Part shown: piece after piece, positions 48,687 through 62,200 of the stretch | Numbering within the stretch: position 1 is the first letter of the stretch | Layout of the letters: each line of letters begins with the position of its first letter | Assembly (NCBI RefSeq): GCF_013373865.1 | Contig: NC_050468.1 | Location: 14,157,496-14,221,495 of the forward strand | DNA length: 64,000 nucleotides | DNA from: Monomorium pharaonis | Taxonomy: Eukaryota > Arthropoda > Insecta > Hymenoptera > Formicidae | Direction: 5' to 3' | Program-made: the position numbers and the translations under genes | The notes under the pieces: model-generated | Told to the model about the DNA's origin: nothing | Database searches by the model: none | The model's input: only the letters and a program-made list of their open reading frames with translations

Positions 48687-51600
48687 AATATTTCTTTTTC
48701 TTGTTTCTAGAGATTCAATTTCTTGAAAATCCCGTAGAGGGTCAAGAACGATATCATATAACAACACAAAAGCTTTACTGCGACGAACACAAGTGTACAG
48801 TTTGCATCTCGATCGGTTGATGCGCTTCACGATACTACGAGAAACTGGTCCAAAGCGCGGACCTTATACACGTCGCAAAGATAACTGTCTGGGTTGACTT
48901 ATCGCGTTATCGCGTTCACAATTTGATAGTTAATCATCAACGAAGTGCGTGCCGTCGACGCGACTAAATATTCGCTTCTTCCGGATTACGCGTTGCGCAT
49001 GAGTTGAATTATATATCTATATATAGATCACCCTACCAAGCGTATTATATGATCGCTGATGCAACATTGCTACTTTATTATGAGCCCGTGAAAGACGAAA
49101 ACAGAAGAATGTTGATAGGACATTGTCTGACAATATGTCCGACCAAACGTTTATCTTCTGAATTGACAGTTTGACCTCGCGAGGCAAATTTAATACAAAG
49201 TTCAAAATACAATCTGAATAGATATATTTTGAGCATAGTCATCAGAAGAACATTAAGTAACACTAACAAGTTATAAATAATCTTTATCAAATAGAATTTA
49301 ATAACTATTTCCATTGGAGTTATGATGACATTATTACCGTGACGAATCAATATTATTTCTGATAATTGCTAATCAGTAATGCTAATCAATAAATTGATGA
49401 GCGACAGTATGATTAATATTAAAATGATTAAACAGAAGTAATTAAAATATTAAAAATTTATATTAAAGATATTTAGCGAAACTGCCCGCAGAAAATTTCA
49501 TAGTAAAAATTACTATGTATGATGGTAGTCACGGATTAAAAAAGAACTTCCAGAGAATTATACCATAAGTAGTGTAAATATAATGATAATTTGATGAAAA
49601 ACAGTAAAAATGTTTAGAATTACTTTCTTGATTTGCACTTACTATTTACTATTGTAATTTTTATAAAATTGTTTTTGTGTATATTTGTGCTTAAAAAACT
49701 CTATGTTAAAAATAAATAAATAAAAATAAAGAATTAGAAATTATAACTATAATTGATAAACATCATATTACTATCAATGAAACCAGTTGAAAGATTTTCT
49801 ACGAATAATGTACATCTATAATGTTGACGTATAATCGCACATTAGTAAATCAAGAAAACTTAAGAGAGGCAGTCGTAGGCGTTTATCAATATTTGTTAGC
49901 TAGTTGAATAGAATTTTAGCAAAATATTTATTGTGAAGATTAATCTGTCGAGAATAATAGTCGAATTAATAAATGAGAAAAAAATAGCAACATGACTTTT
50001 CATATTTTATATTCTTAGTCATGCACAATAAGAACTGGATTTCAAATTTTTAATGAATTTGGAAGAATTGAATTACGTGAAAGTCATTCACTTTGATTTA
50101 TATCTGAAATAGAGGTACTGGGTATCTGATATACCAACATTTCGTATGTATTTCATCATTTTTTTTGCTTCTTAGAATGTTTAATTAATCATATACTGAA
50201 AAAAAAAATGCTAGATTCAAATAAATATTTCTTTGAATAGTGCTGATAACATATTTTATAGAAAATCAATAATATTTATTTCAAACAAGTAATATTTTCT
50301 AAATTATAGAAAACTATTACTTGTTTTAAATAAATATTATTGATTTTCTATAAAATATTTTATTAGCACTATTCAAAGAAATATTTATTTGAATTTAGTA
50401 TTTTTTTCTCTTAGTGTACATTTTTTTAATGGTTTTCTTCAACCAAAAACTGTCGTAAGTAATCAAAATTGTTACACAAAAAATAATAATAACTTATAAA
50501 TATATTTATCTTTTATTTTTGTTTTATAAATATGATTGTCTTTTATATGTATGTTAAATATATATATTAAAGAGATTCTGTGTGTGAGTGTGTGCGCGCG
50601 CGCGCATGCATACACAATTAGCTAAACCGTTTCTTTATAAGAGTAAAAATTATAACTTTTAGAATGTATAAGACTTATTAGAGAAACATTGTCAATATTG
50701 ACATGGGCTTTCTAAAGTTACATTTTTATATTTTTTTGAAACTAAATATTGCTGTATTAGTATTGATGAAAACATGATCTATTTAGATAATTAAAGAAAT
50801 AAAAACTCGTAATTTATACTTTTACAACTTTATTTTATATAAAATCTGTTAAAAACGAATATTTTAAAAGTAATTAAAAATAAAATTTGTATTTTATTTT
50901 GCAAGTTTAAATTGCACATTTAAATAGTGAGTATATTATTGATAATACATATTAGATCTTACAGAAAATATTAATAATATTAGATTTTATATATTTGTAA
51001 CTTTCTAAAAACCGTATCTATTTACCTAAATTTTTAGATGATAATTTGATGAGAAGTTTAATTTTAATATTTTTATTTTATAAATTTTATTGTTTAACAA
51101 ATATATTTTATTACTTAGTTAATCAATTTATTTATAGTTAATTTTTCTATTACAGGGCTGAATCATGTGAATATTTATAATTAAAGAACAAAACTTCAAT
51201 TGCAGTTTTATAATTTTTTTATTTTTGTCTTATTTTATCATCTACAAAATTATTTCTTAAATTTGGTCTACCTGTTGTTGAATACTTTGCATATTAGAGT
51301 TGTTTAAATATTTTTGCTTATATATTTTTATCCAATTATTCCGCTTTTTAATAAAAATTCAATACTATAACATTATGCATTTCATATGTTATATATTTTA
51401 TTTTTACAAAAATTCGTCTTAATATAATTTAATATTAATAAAGAAAATATTATGAATGTTAAGTACAAATTGTCGAGATCTTTATTTACATATCTCTTAT
51501 TATTACACACACACGCGCACATTTATATACATATAAAAAGAACATATAATTTGCACATATTAATCACTTTTATGCATTTGCACAGTATAAAACTTTTTAA

Positions 51601-53251
51601 AACTATATTTTATAAAAAAATTAATAAAAGAATGCTCTGTCATGACTATGTTTTTCATGATAAAGTAAAAAGGTAAAACAATTTAATAACTATATATATT
51701 TTGATGGATAAAACATATATATGTTAGTAACCAAATAAAAAATCAACTATAACGCATTTTCTTATTTTCTATGTATTATCTTGCTTAGTTATACTTTTAA
51801 GCATAACGTTGTACATATGGTGATATTCATTATTGTAACGTAATATTACAATTAATGATATCCTACAATTACCCTAATTAAGTATCTAGATTTGAAATCT
51901 TAGATAACAAATACAAGTAAATGTACACATTCTTACTCAATGATACATTCCGTGTAAACAAATAGATCGATAATGCAATGATGTATGTAGATGCTATAAT
52001 GTATATAGCAATAGATCAATGATGCACTGATGTATATAGATATACATAATTTGTCATATCTTATATATTTTTTATCAAATCGGTTGATGATTGAAGATCC
52101 AATTTATGTATGCTTTTATGCATGCTTTAGCGACATAGCAAAGATATTCTCGATGGTTTATCATTACCTTTCGAGAAGAGTGATCACTTAAAAATCTGAT
52201 ATGTTCTGGATGGATCTGAACTTGGCACAGAAAGCAAACGCGTAACTCTTAAGTCACGATTACCACATACATTAATTATATTTACTTGAAAATAATATCT
52301 TTACAAATTTATAGCTTAATAAACGTATTTAATTCTTAGATTTTTTAAATGAGTACGTTAATGAATGCATCAAATAATTCAAATGTTAATAATTCTTAAA
52401 GTTAGTGGCAATTTTTTATACCTACTTATTAATGGAAAAGTAATTTAATAAAGTAATTTAAGTTGTTTAATATAAAATTATTCTTACAAATAAGATGAGA
52501 GAAAACAGTGTAAAAAAGTTTTGTAAACTAGAAGCTCGCATAAATTGTTACAAAAAAATAAATAAAATAAAAATATTTGCATACCATGTTTAAATATACT
52601 GTTCCACTCTCTCGCTGTGCGAGATATCTAATAAGAAAATATTCTTTTTACTTCTACTTACTGTTGCATCCTCGACATTCTATATCGCCATGGCACATTA
52701 ATTGAGAAATATTTAAAAATATTAAATTTTTGATATATTATCGCGTATTATTATTCCAGTCAGCAAAATGATGGCAAAATGTTAGCAGACTGGCAACAGA
52801 ATATCAGAAAATGTTAGCAGACTCTGAGGTCCCATTTTGCTAACATTTTGTTAACAGAACACGTTATTTTAACATTAACATACTGGCAGTAGTTGCCAGC
52901 AGAAAACAGCAGAGTCTATTAAATTTCTGTTACCAATCTGACGTCAGGTGCTGTCAGCATATTTCTGCTGCAGAGGATGTCAACAAGTTCTGTCAGTTCT
53001 GACAGACATTACAAAGTATATTTGAAATCTGTTGCTTTTCTAGCATCAGGTTCTGACAGCAGACTCTGCGCACAATCTGTTTTCTTCAGGTTTGGCTTTC
53101 AGAGGGTATAGATACAATTGTAATTAAGACAGTACGAAGTAAAATCACTGCGGTATAGAATTATGCTATAAATTACTAAATCGCAATGAACTTTACTCTT
53201 AAAATAATCGGGTAGTTACACAAGAGCGCGCGATTAAAATCTCTAAATGGA
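48687..53251. other. Intergenic region between methyltransferase copy 2 and Pvr
   Basis: About 4.5 kb, AT-rich, with no coding sequence I recognise. It holds a long hairpin (50192-50419), a CG/TG microsatellite at about 50580-50610, a weak tRNA-like block near 52205-52260, and a region at about 52755-53100 with repeated CAGACTCTG/TTCTGACAG-type strings on both strands. Confidence 0.6.
50192..50419. repeat. Hairpin element, TACACTGAAAA-end family
   Basis: Nearly perfect arms of about 105 bp run from TATACTGAAAAAAAA to TTCTCTTAGTGTA. Inner pairs include TTCAAATAAATATTTCTTTG / CAAAGAAATATTTATTTGAA and AGAAAATCAATAATATTTAT / ATAAATATTATTGATTTTCT. A related element lies at 62624-62914. Confidence 0.9.
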
Positions 53252-56200
53252 TTAAGCTCTCTGGTCCATTTCGCGGTTACTAATCATCACATAACTAGGA
53301 TTGCTAAAACTATCTGGCATACCTTTTCTTAGATCATTTTTTTGTTTTGGCATATTTACATAATTGTCTTGCGTGCTAATAATGGACGGCGCGTAATCTT
53401 TTATTCTCGAGTCTATCGTGTCCGGTTGCGTAACATTTTCATCAATGATGTTCAGATCTATCAGATGAAGATTTCGCGGCGTGTTACAATAACCAGAATC
53501 TCGATCAATCGGTCTGTCGGCCATTTGATTCTTCATCGCTTGCCTCTGCCGCGCAAACTCCGCCCTTCGCTCTTGAACGTTGATCGGCTTCAGATAGGGA
53601 TCTTCATGGTTCAGCATGGGAGACTGCTCGACCGCGTCCGGATCCTCGGAGTCCGATGCAGGTGACGGGAATTCGAAGTGCGTATGGTCCTGTGGTCTAG
53701 GGCTAAATATACCAGACTCGTCCGTCGGACAACCGGGACTCATGCATAAGTACGACGAATCTGATGCGCCTTTTGAGAATGGCGAGTTTACGTATTCGTG
53801 AGTTGGCGATGATAAAACCGCGTGATCTGGCGCGGACATCATCGTCAGATAGTCGTCTTTACCGCTCTCCAAGTTCATTGTGTTCATGTCCATGTATGGT
53901 GTATTTAAGCTGATATAGTGCTATAGAATAAAAATAAAAGAAGCTTTTATTATGTGCCGTATCTTCCTTGAAACATAGGGTATATGGCACAAGTATTGAC
54001 AGCGTTCCAAATATTACAAAACCGATTTTATATATAAATGCTTTTTCGAATATATAAATTATAATTATATTTTCAATTATATTTTTAAATTGAAGGAGTC
54101 TACTTATTGTCATAACAGTTTATTAAGCAACATTTAATTATTAAAAGTAAAACTTCAGTTTTCTAATTGAAAGGAAAGCATTTAAGATCGAATTTCTAGT
54201 ATTTCGGATACTATAAATAATTGGATAATAAATAATTATTTACTCTATGTATTAAAATACTAGTTAATTAACTACTTAATATTATATTAATTGATACAAC
54301 ATATACATTATATGTTAATGTATAAAACACATTATTTCCAAAAATGTTATGTACAATGTTTTAAATTAATATTTACTTTCTTAAATTAAATTATCAAGAA
54401 TTCGATTAAATCACTGATTACGTCGGTAACTTAAATATTTGATTTTTATTCTTAATGTTGAAAATTATTTCTATTATTTTTGATATTATTTATACTTTTT
54501 TTCTTAAAGAATTATTTTACAAATATATTGTGTTGAGAGTGAACGTGATATAGCGCACTGGTGTTCTATTATGTTGAAAATTCTGGGTTCAATCTCGGAA
54601 AGAACCAGAAAAATTTTATACTTGTTTTTCTCTTTGATAAAATGACAAACCATTAAGAGTATTCTAGGCCTCGAAACCTCTCTATCTCAGCGGTTTAAAA
54701 CCAACGTTAAATTGTAGATCCTATATATCTGTGTACAATCTAATATGTGCACATCACAGGTATAATAGACAACGTCGTAAGACGTTCAAAAATCAATATA
54801 TAGATAGATATATTGTGCTCTCATTCATTGTATCTCGTATCACAACACATGTATTATTATTATAAAACGAATAACAAAATAACTCACCATTCTCACGCTT
54901 TCTTCCAATAAATTTCCTATGTTCTCTACAAGATCCGTAAAGCTTGGTCGTAGCGTCGGTTTGGCTTTCCAGCATTGTAACATTATGTCATATACTTCCC
55001 GAATAGCATACTCTGGCTGCTCCATTCTGTATCCCTCAATCAATTTTTGATATTGTTTCTCTGCCTCCATACCGGGATACGGCGTCTCAGCCAGAGTAAA
55101 AAATTCCCAAAGTACTATGCCGAAGCTCCATATGTCGGATTGCGTTGAAAAAATTCGATCTCTGATCGATTCAATGGCCATCCATTTTATGGGCACTGGA
55201 CCATCACCTTTTTTTTTGTAATTACCATCTTTGTACATAGTTTTTGCTAAACCAAAGTCACAAATTTTTACTATATTGTCCTCAGCAAGCAAAATATTTC
55301 TTGCCGCCAAATCACCATGCAACACCTGTAGAAATGTATTCATATCATTATTATAAAAGATACATTTACGCAAAGCAGATTGAAATAAGATAGGAATATG
55401 AATATTTGCATACAGTTTAAGTAAATTTTAAAGATCCAATTTTTTACATTACTTGAAATTACATAATTCTAATTTATTCTAATTACATATTCCACTTATT
55501 TATATTTCTAATTGTATTGCAATTATAATATTAACATTTGGCCTTGTTATAATTGATTTCTTAATTTTGTAATTATTTATGTTAAAACTGACCTTTCTTT
55601 GACTGAGATATTCCATTCCACGTGCTACTTGGAACGCCCAAGACAATAAATCTTGAGTGCAGATTGGCTTGAGATTTTGATCTTTGTAATCACCGCAGTA
55701 ATTTGATCTCCAACCTGGCTGAGATAAATTACTGCTGACGCAGCCGTCTGGCGAGAAATTAATCTCTCCAGAATCAGGATTCGATCCCGGACAATAGTGT
55801 ACCACTATATCGGTATCTGAATTCGCACTAAGACTGCGAGAAAAGGACAATGCGGCATATTTTATCCTGTCACGAAGGCAAAAGAAAAAAGAAGAACATT
55901 GTTAAACCGTAACCCCTTGCATGCATTAGTTTATGTATTTTACTTATTGTTTGTATTTATTTTTATGTTATAGTACATTTTTGTTATAACATGTATCATA
56001 ACGTAAATTATTACACAGATTAATTATGAGTTAGAGGTTTTGAAATTTCTCATGCAAAGTATATATTAATGAGAAGTATAATTGAAGTATATATTAATGA
56101 GAAAATTTTTTGTGTTTTTTGTTTATATTTTGGTGTTTATAAAATTTTTAATTTTTTAATTTTACAATTAATCTTATTAATATGTCTTCGAAAATATTTA

Positions 56201-59200
56201 TTAGTGTATGAAGAAAGAATATTTGTTTTTTTAATTAATTTGCATTGCATTTCGTAAAAGTTAGTTGCAGCTAGTTAGAATGCATTTAGAAATATTTTTT
56301 ACATGCTAGTTAATACAACTATTTAGTAATAAAGTAAGTGTGATAGTTATGATAATAACAGATTATTTGGATTGTGGTAGACAAACCTGTTATTACTATT
56401 GATGCTGGCAGTTCTTGTCAATATATCCATACCAATATTAAGATCGAGTTTCCCAGTTTTTGGATCAATTTGATTGATGAAATCATTTCTATGTCTTAAA
56501 AGATAATTGTGTAAATTTCCAAAGCGGCAGTATTCAACAATTACTAACAGTTCACCTATTACAACACAATTATTAACATATATATATATATATATATTAT
56601 ATTATATTATATTATATTATATTATATTAAGAATAATTGCGATTAAGGCTCAAATGCGTGAATATTCAGACTTTGTAATTAAATGAACAAAAATTTAATC
56701 ACAATTTTTAATTCTTGAGTTATCTTATTTTATCATTTAAAGAATTATTTTTTAAATTTTCTGCCATCTGTTATCCTGTATACAGGGATTTTTTAATGTG
56801 ACGTTTTTAGCAGAGTATTTAATCATTTAACGTGATCATTCAATACATACGTTTTGAAATATTTTTAGTGCAAGCACCAAGTAGATTGACGACATTTAGG
56901 TGCTTGCCAAGATGCACCATAATTTTTAGTTCACTTGCAAGTGCACGAACATAAGTTGGATTAGTGGTTCGACGAACCATTTTCACGGCAACGGTAGTAA
57001 CGGTTTCATTTTCACATATTCCTTGCGCTTCCGCTTTCATTACTACTCCGAACTCGCCACTGCCCAATTGTTTTCCTAAAAAATAATTAATCAAAATTAC
57101 TACTAAGATAAATTGTTTGGTATTTATTACGTGGTATAACGTAAAGATTTATCGCACTTAACCTATGTAAACTTGGCATCCGACTTTCATAAAAAAAGTT
57201 TTTTTAATACGCATCCGCAATACGATTCCGAAACAGCACCCGCTTTCGGATTTGAAATATCTTCAAAATTGGCGAAGATAGCACCAACCCCTATTTTGAA
57301 AATTTGGTACAATCGCCCCTTTAGGGCTACGAACGAAACCGGCGGTGGTACGAACAGGTACAAACGATGCTTAATCGAATGGCACTTGGTAGATTACTGT
57401 ATCTCAAAGTGGGATGCTGACGATTTTTTAAATCCCTATAACTTTTACTCCTTTGAGGTACAAACCAAACAAAAGTGTTACAAACGGGTACAAACCGGGT
57501 ACAATCGAATGCGTATTTAAAAAGAATTTTTTATGAAAGTCGGGTGCCAAGTTCACATAGGTTCGCGCTTACCTAGCTTCAATCGTTCTCTTGGAAATTC
57601 CCATTTCTTATCATAAGGAAGTAATTCCGCTTGATCATCAACCGTCAAATCAGGATTTAAACATTCTAAAGCACCTTCTTCAAAGTGCATAAGACCCGCT
57701 TCCATCAATTCTTTTCGCATTTTCTGTGTAATAATTCAATTATAATTAAATTAAATTAAATTTTTTATAAAACATTTTCTTATGAAATAATATCTAATTA
57801 TATTTTATGTACGTAACTTATAACTATTATAGAATACTTAATTCACCTTTTCACGACGAATCTTAATCGTAAAAAAGATTGCTACAATCAGTAGGATTAA
57901 ACCAAGGATAGCTACTATAGCAGCAAATATTACGTCATGTTTGTGTCCTGTAAAAATTTTAGGTTTTTAATCCGTTTAATACTATTTTATGAATAATATT
58001 GTTTAAAGCCGACCTTTTGCATTTTTCACCGTTATCTGCTGGAAAGTCTCATTGGTACCCAATCGACTAATAGCCTGACATGAATATTTTCCGCTATCGT
58101 GTTGCTTCAAGTATCTTATATTAAGTTCTTGATAATTATATTTAAAAAAGTATTGATCATTTTCCTTTAGCAATGTATCATCCTGAAAATTATTAAACAG
58201 AAATAAATATACTTATGCATTGCGCTTAGTTTTATTATATAAAAGTACACGTACTTTATACCAGGCCATTGTTGGTTTTGGCATTCCTGCTGCGAAACAT
58301 TGCAAAATCACTGTCTTGTGTCCTTCGGCAATCACATCGATAGTTCGTATTTCAGTTTTATTCATATTAGTTTTGGTGAAAAACGGTGGGATTGGATCTG
58401 TAAGATATATGTAACATATATAAAAAATTAGTTTACACATTTTATTAGTGTAAACATACCTCATTGAGAAAAATGTTTTGTATTATCAAGCAAAGCTTTG
58501 GTTAATGTATGGCTAATGAAATAATATCATTAATTACAAAATTTTGTCGTCTTAATAAAACATTTTTATTAGACAATCAAATTTTTAATTAACATAATTT
58601 TACTTATTAGTTACATATAAATAAAATTTTGTTTATTACTTTTCTCAATGCTCGATTTAAAAAAATACAGAAACATTTTTATAATAAATGAGCTATGTGT
58701 GTACACAAGATAATAAATAGGGATAAATAAATTGATTGCGATGTATGTATTAATATACCGAAAATATCTAATTTGTAGTTGTCGTAGTCAGAAAGAGCGT
58801 CTGAAAATTCATGATGCAAATTCATTATTTTGCCAGTACAGAAATATTCTTGGGCATCTGATTCTTCGACATTATAAATCTTTAATGAAGATCGATAAGT
58901 AAATGGGGTTCTATACTGCACAATCTGTAATCTTTCTGAAAATATCAAAGATCATATAATCGTTATGTATATTAAAAATTATTTGTTAACATTTCTAATA
59001 TTTTACATAGTACAGTACAGTATGTGCAAGTATATTGTAGTACATACAAATAATAATAGTGAAAAATTTTTTATGATAAACTTTTTATGATAAATTTTTT
59101 AATATGCAATAATATAAAAATAAAATAAAATATTACGACTTAGTAAAAGGGATATAATATAACTAAAAATATTGTATTACAAATATTAAATTATTATATG

Positions 59201-62200
59201 CACAATATGTATAATTTATTTTTATTTTTATTTTTTATATAAAGGTATTAATTTTTAGAATTTATTTTCTTAAAAAAAAATTCTATAAGATGTTACAGCT
59301 AATATTTAGAAATAATTAATTGTTTTTTAAGTTTATTTCAATTTTCTTAAAATAATTACCTGTTTCCACAAGTGGCTTTTCAGTTTGATTTACGAATATA
59401 GTCCATGTAAAATCGTTGGTATAATTATAAACAGAAGCGGCACATATTAATTCTATATCATCACCTTTTGTCACAGGTTCTTTTGGCGCAATAATGCCAA
59501 ATGCGCCCACTCCATCTAATTAAAAATTAAAATAGAAAATGTATTAATTTTTGATATATTGATTTAAAAATATCTTTAGACCAAAATTTTTTATTAATCT
59601 ATTTTGATAAGACAATAATCTGCTCAATAACGCAGATTTTGTCTTTTTTAATTTTATCTTCAACACATATCCGGACTTTATTAAGACACACATGAAATGA
59701 GTGTAATTAAAAGTTGTAAGCTATATGCAAAGGGAAGTATATATATTCTTACCGGACACAAGAATATTTTCAGTCACAGAATCACAGGCAAGCACATTAC
59801 AAGTCTTACAAGTTATTCTCCCCGATACCTCGATAGGCATTCTTACTGTCGATTCGAATTTAGATCTGTAAACTGCGCTTTGCGTTACGTCCTGTAAAAT
59901 TCATAAATTTTTCTCATTGTATAAAATGCAGACAAAGATTTGTCTGATGGAATTAAGTCAACATAAAGTTATGTTTACCGTTGGATATATAATTACTGAA
60001 TCCTCAAGTGATGGATAATTAGGACACTTTAAAAAACTCCATGTTATGTTTGGAGGCGGATTAGAAACTACTTCGCAACGAAATTCTGTACTTTCGTTAG
60101 GTGGATAATAAGGTTCAATAGTTGTTAATATGGAAACTGGCTTAGCTGAAATCAGTGTAATAATGTTAGAACAATAGTTATAAATAAATAGTCTCATCTA
60201 CGTTGCATTATAGTTGTGTAGCGTACTTATTGCAGTTTTTTTTTTATTATATTTATTTTAATATTAGAATATTAGAATTTTAATTTAATATTAGAAATTT
60301 CGTGTTTAATGTAAAATTTTTTTTACCTATAACGTCAAGTGTAAAGTTTAATTTTTTGATCATGTAATCATTTTTGGCTTCAAGTGTATAATTTCCTGTA
60401 TCCATTACGTTTAATGAGATTATTTTTAAAATGGTTGCCGTTGCACTTGTATTTACAAAATACTTTGTGTTTTCTATAATTTCCTCGTGATTCGGTTTGA
60501 ACCTGCAATAAAGTCAGTTACTTGTCACTTACAATGTCTATGAAAAAATATGAAGCTGTTATCAGTTGTAAAGATGGTAGTAAGAAAAACATATGTATTT
60601 TTTATTTGTATTAGAACGGATACTGTGCGTAAATCAAGGAACTAATGTATTCTTTTATTTCACAAAAATATGTATATAAATAATTATTGAATATGATCGA
60701 AACTATGTTTTTATTAATTGTTAACGTCTAAAAAGAGAAAAAATATCTAAAAAGAGAAAATTTTAGGTATGTAAAAAGTTATTATTGGTTACTCAAGGTA
60801 AATTTATTAAAAAATCCATCCGATTAATAACTGAAGAGACTGATATTAATATAATTTTCTGATTTTTAAGAATTGAGCTTTTAAATACCATTGTAAATGG
60901 GGTTTGGGATATCCATCGACATAAACCACCCATTGAACGTAGCTGCCACTTTCTGCTTGATAATATTTATCAGTATGCTGAGGCACAAGATTAATATATT
61001 TTATTTCTGGATCTAAAATAAAAAATATAATTTAAAATAAAATTGAATTGTGGCAAAAATACAAAAAATATATACACAATTTGAGCTAATTTTACGCTGT
61101 ACATTGCGATTCTGAATTATATGTTTTTTTAAAAATATATATACATATTTGTTTTACCATTCTCGCATATCCAATTAAGATTTATTGCTTATATACGACT
61201 TCAGTTAGAAGTAATTTACCACAATTATTTATAAGTATACAATTGTCTCAGTTGTATGCTTATAACAAAAACAAGTTAATGATAAACTAACCATGTATCG
61301 TGATAGTCTTCGTTACTTTCTTGATATCATGAATCGACCTAATGACACATTCATATTCTCCCGCGTCCTTGTCTGTTACATTAAGTATCGTCAACTGACA
61401 CGTATCTAGTACAGAATTTCCGTCAAGCTGTTTCCTGAATTGTTGAGTGCTTATTCTATTACTATTATTCTAAAAAAACACACACAAGGTCACGTGTACA
61501 TTTATATACGAGTGATAAACATAATCGAAAAGGAAATCTTTACCAAAATAGATCAAATTTATCAGAGCAGATTTAATTTTACAAGATTAATACAATTAGA
61601 TCTGCTCGTATATAATTTGATATATAATTTGATCTTTGATACGTTTCGTGATTGATACTTTGAAGATATTTTCCGGATAATAATCAAGCAAATTTATATT
61701 CATTTATATATAAATATATATATAATTTATATATATATATAAGAATTTGTTTATTGCACATTAATAAAGTGTGTTTTAAATTTTTAGAGATGAGTAGATT
61801 CTCAAAACCAATTTGTTTTTCTATTCTTATTTGAAAAAGAAGTAACTAATTCGAAACATAAATTTGTAATGTATTAAATGTAAATTTAACACTTTTTTAC
61901 TTTAGAGATAATAAAAGTAATTAAGTGATAAAATTATGTTTGAGAAACTAAAAAAAAGATGAAAAAACAAAATTTGAGAGAAGAAGAATCAATTAATGAC
62001 TCTTCTTGTCGAACACGCTTTTAATTAAAGTTCAATCTTATTCTAATTTTGTTTTACTACTTGAAAATAAGAGGGCATTTACCTGTTGTGGTGTGTTCCA
62101 ATCAAACACATATCGCATAGATATCTCCACTTCCACGGTACAATTCACGTAGAGATCTTGTCCGCGTGTAACATGTAGCAAGTTCTCGTCTTGAATTTTT

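Noticed and set aside
48687..48830. 48-codon N-terminal extension of methyltransferase copy 2
   Set aside because: It has no family similarity, and copy 1 starts at the position of the internal ATG; kept only as a possibility.
52205..52260. tRNA-Leu-like block on the - strand with a TAA anticodon-like position
   Set aside because: A- and B-box matches are too weak and the arms do not pair; not listed as a feature.
57173..57520. 115-residue ORF on the + strand
   Set aside because: It lies entirely within the MITE in a Pvr intron, is antisense to the gene, and has no recognisable domain.
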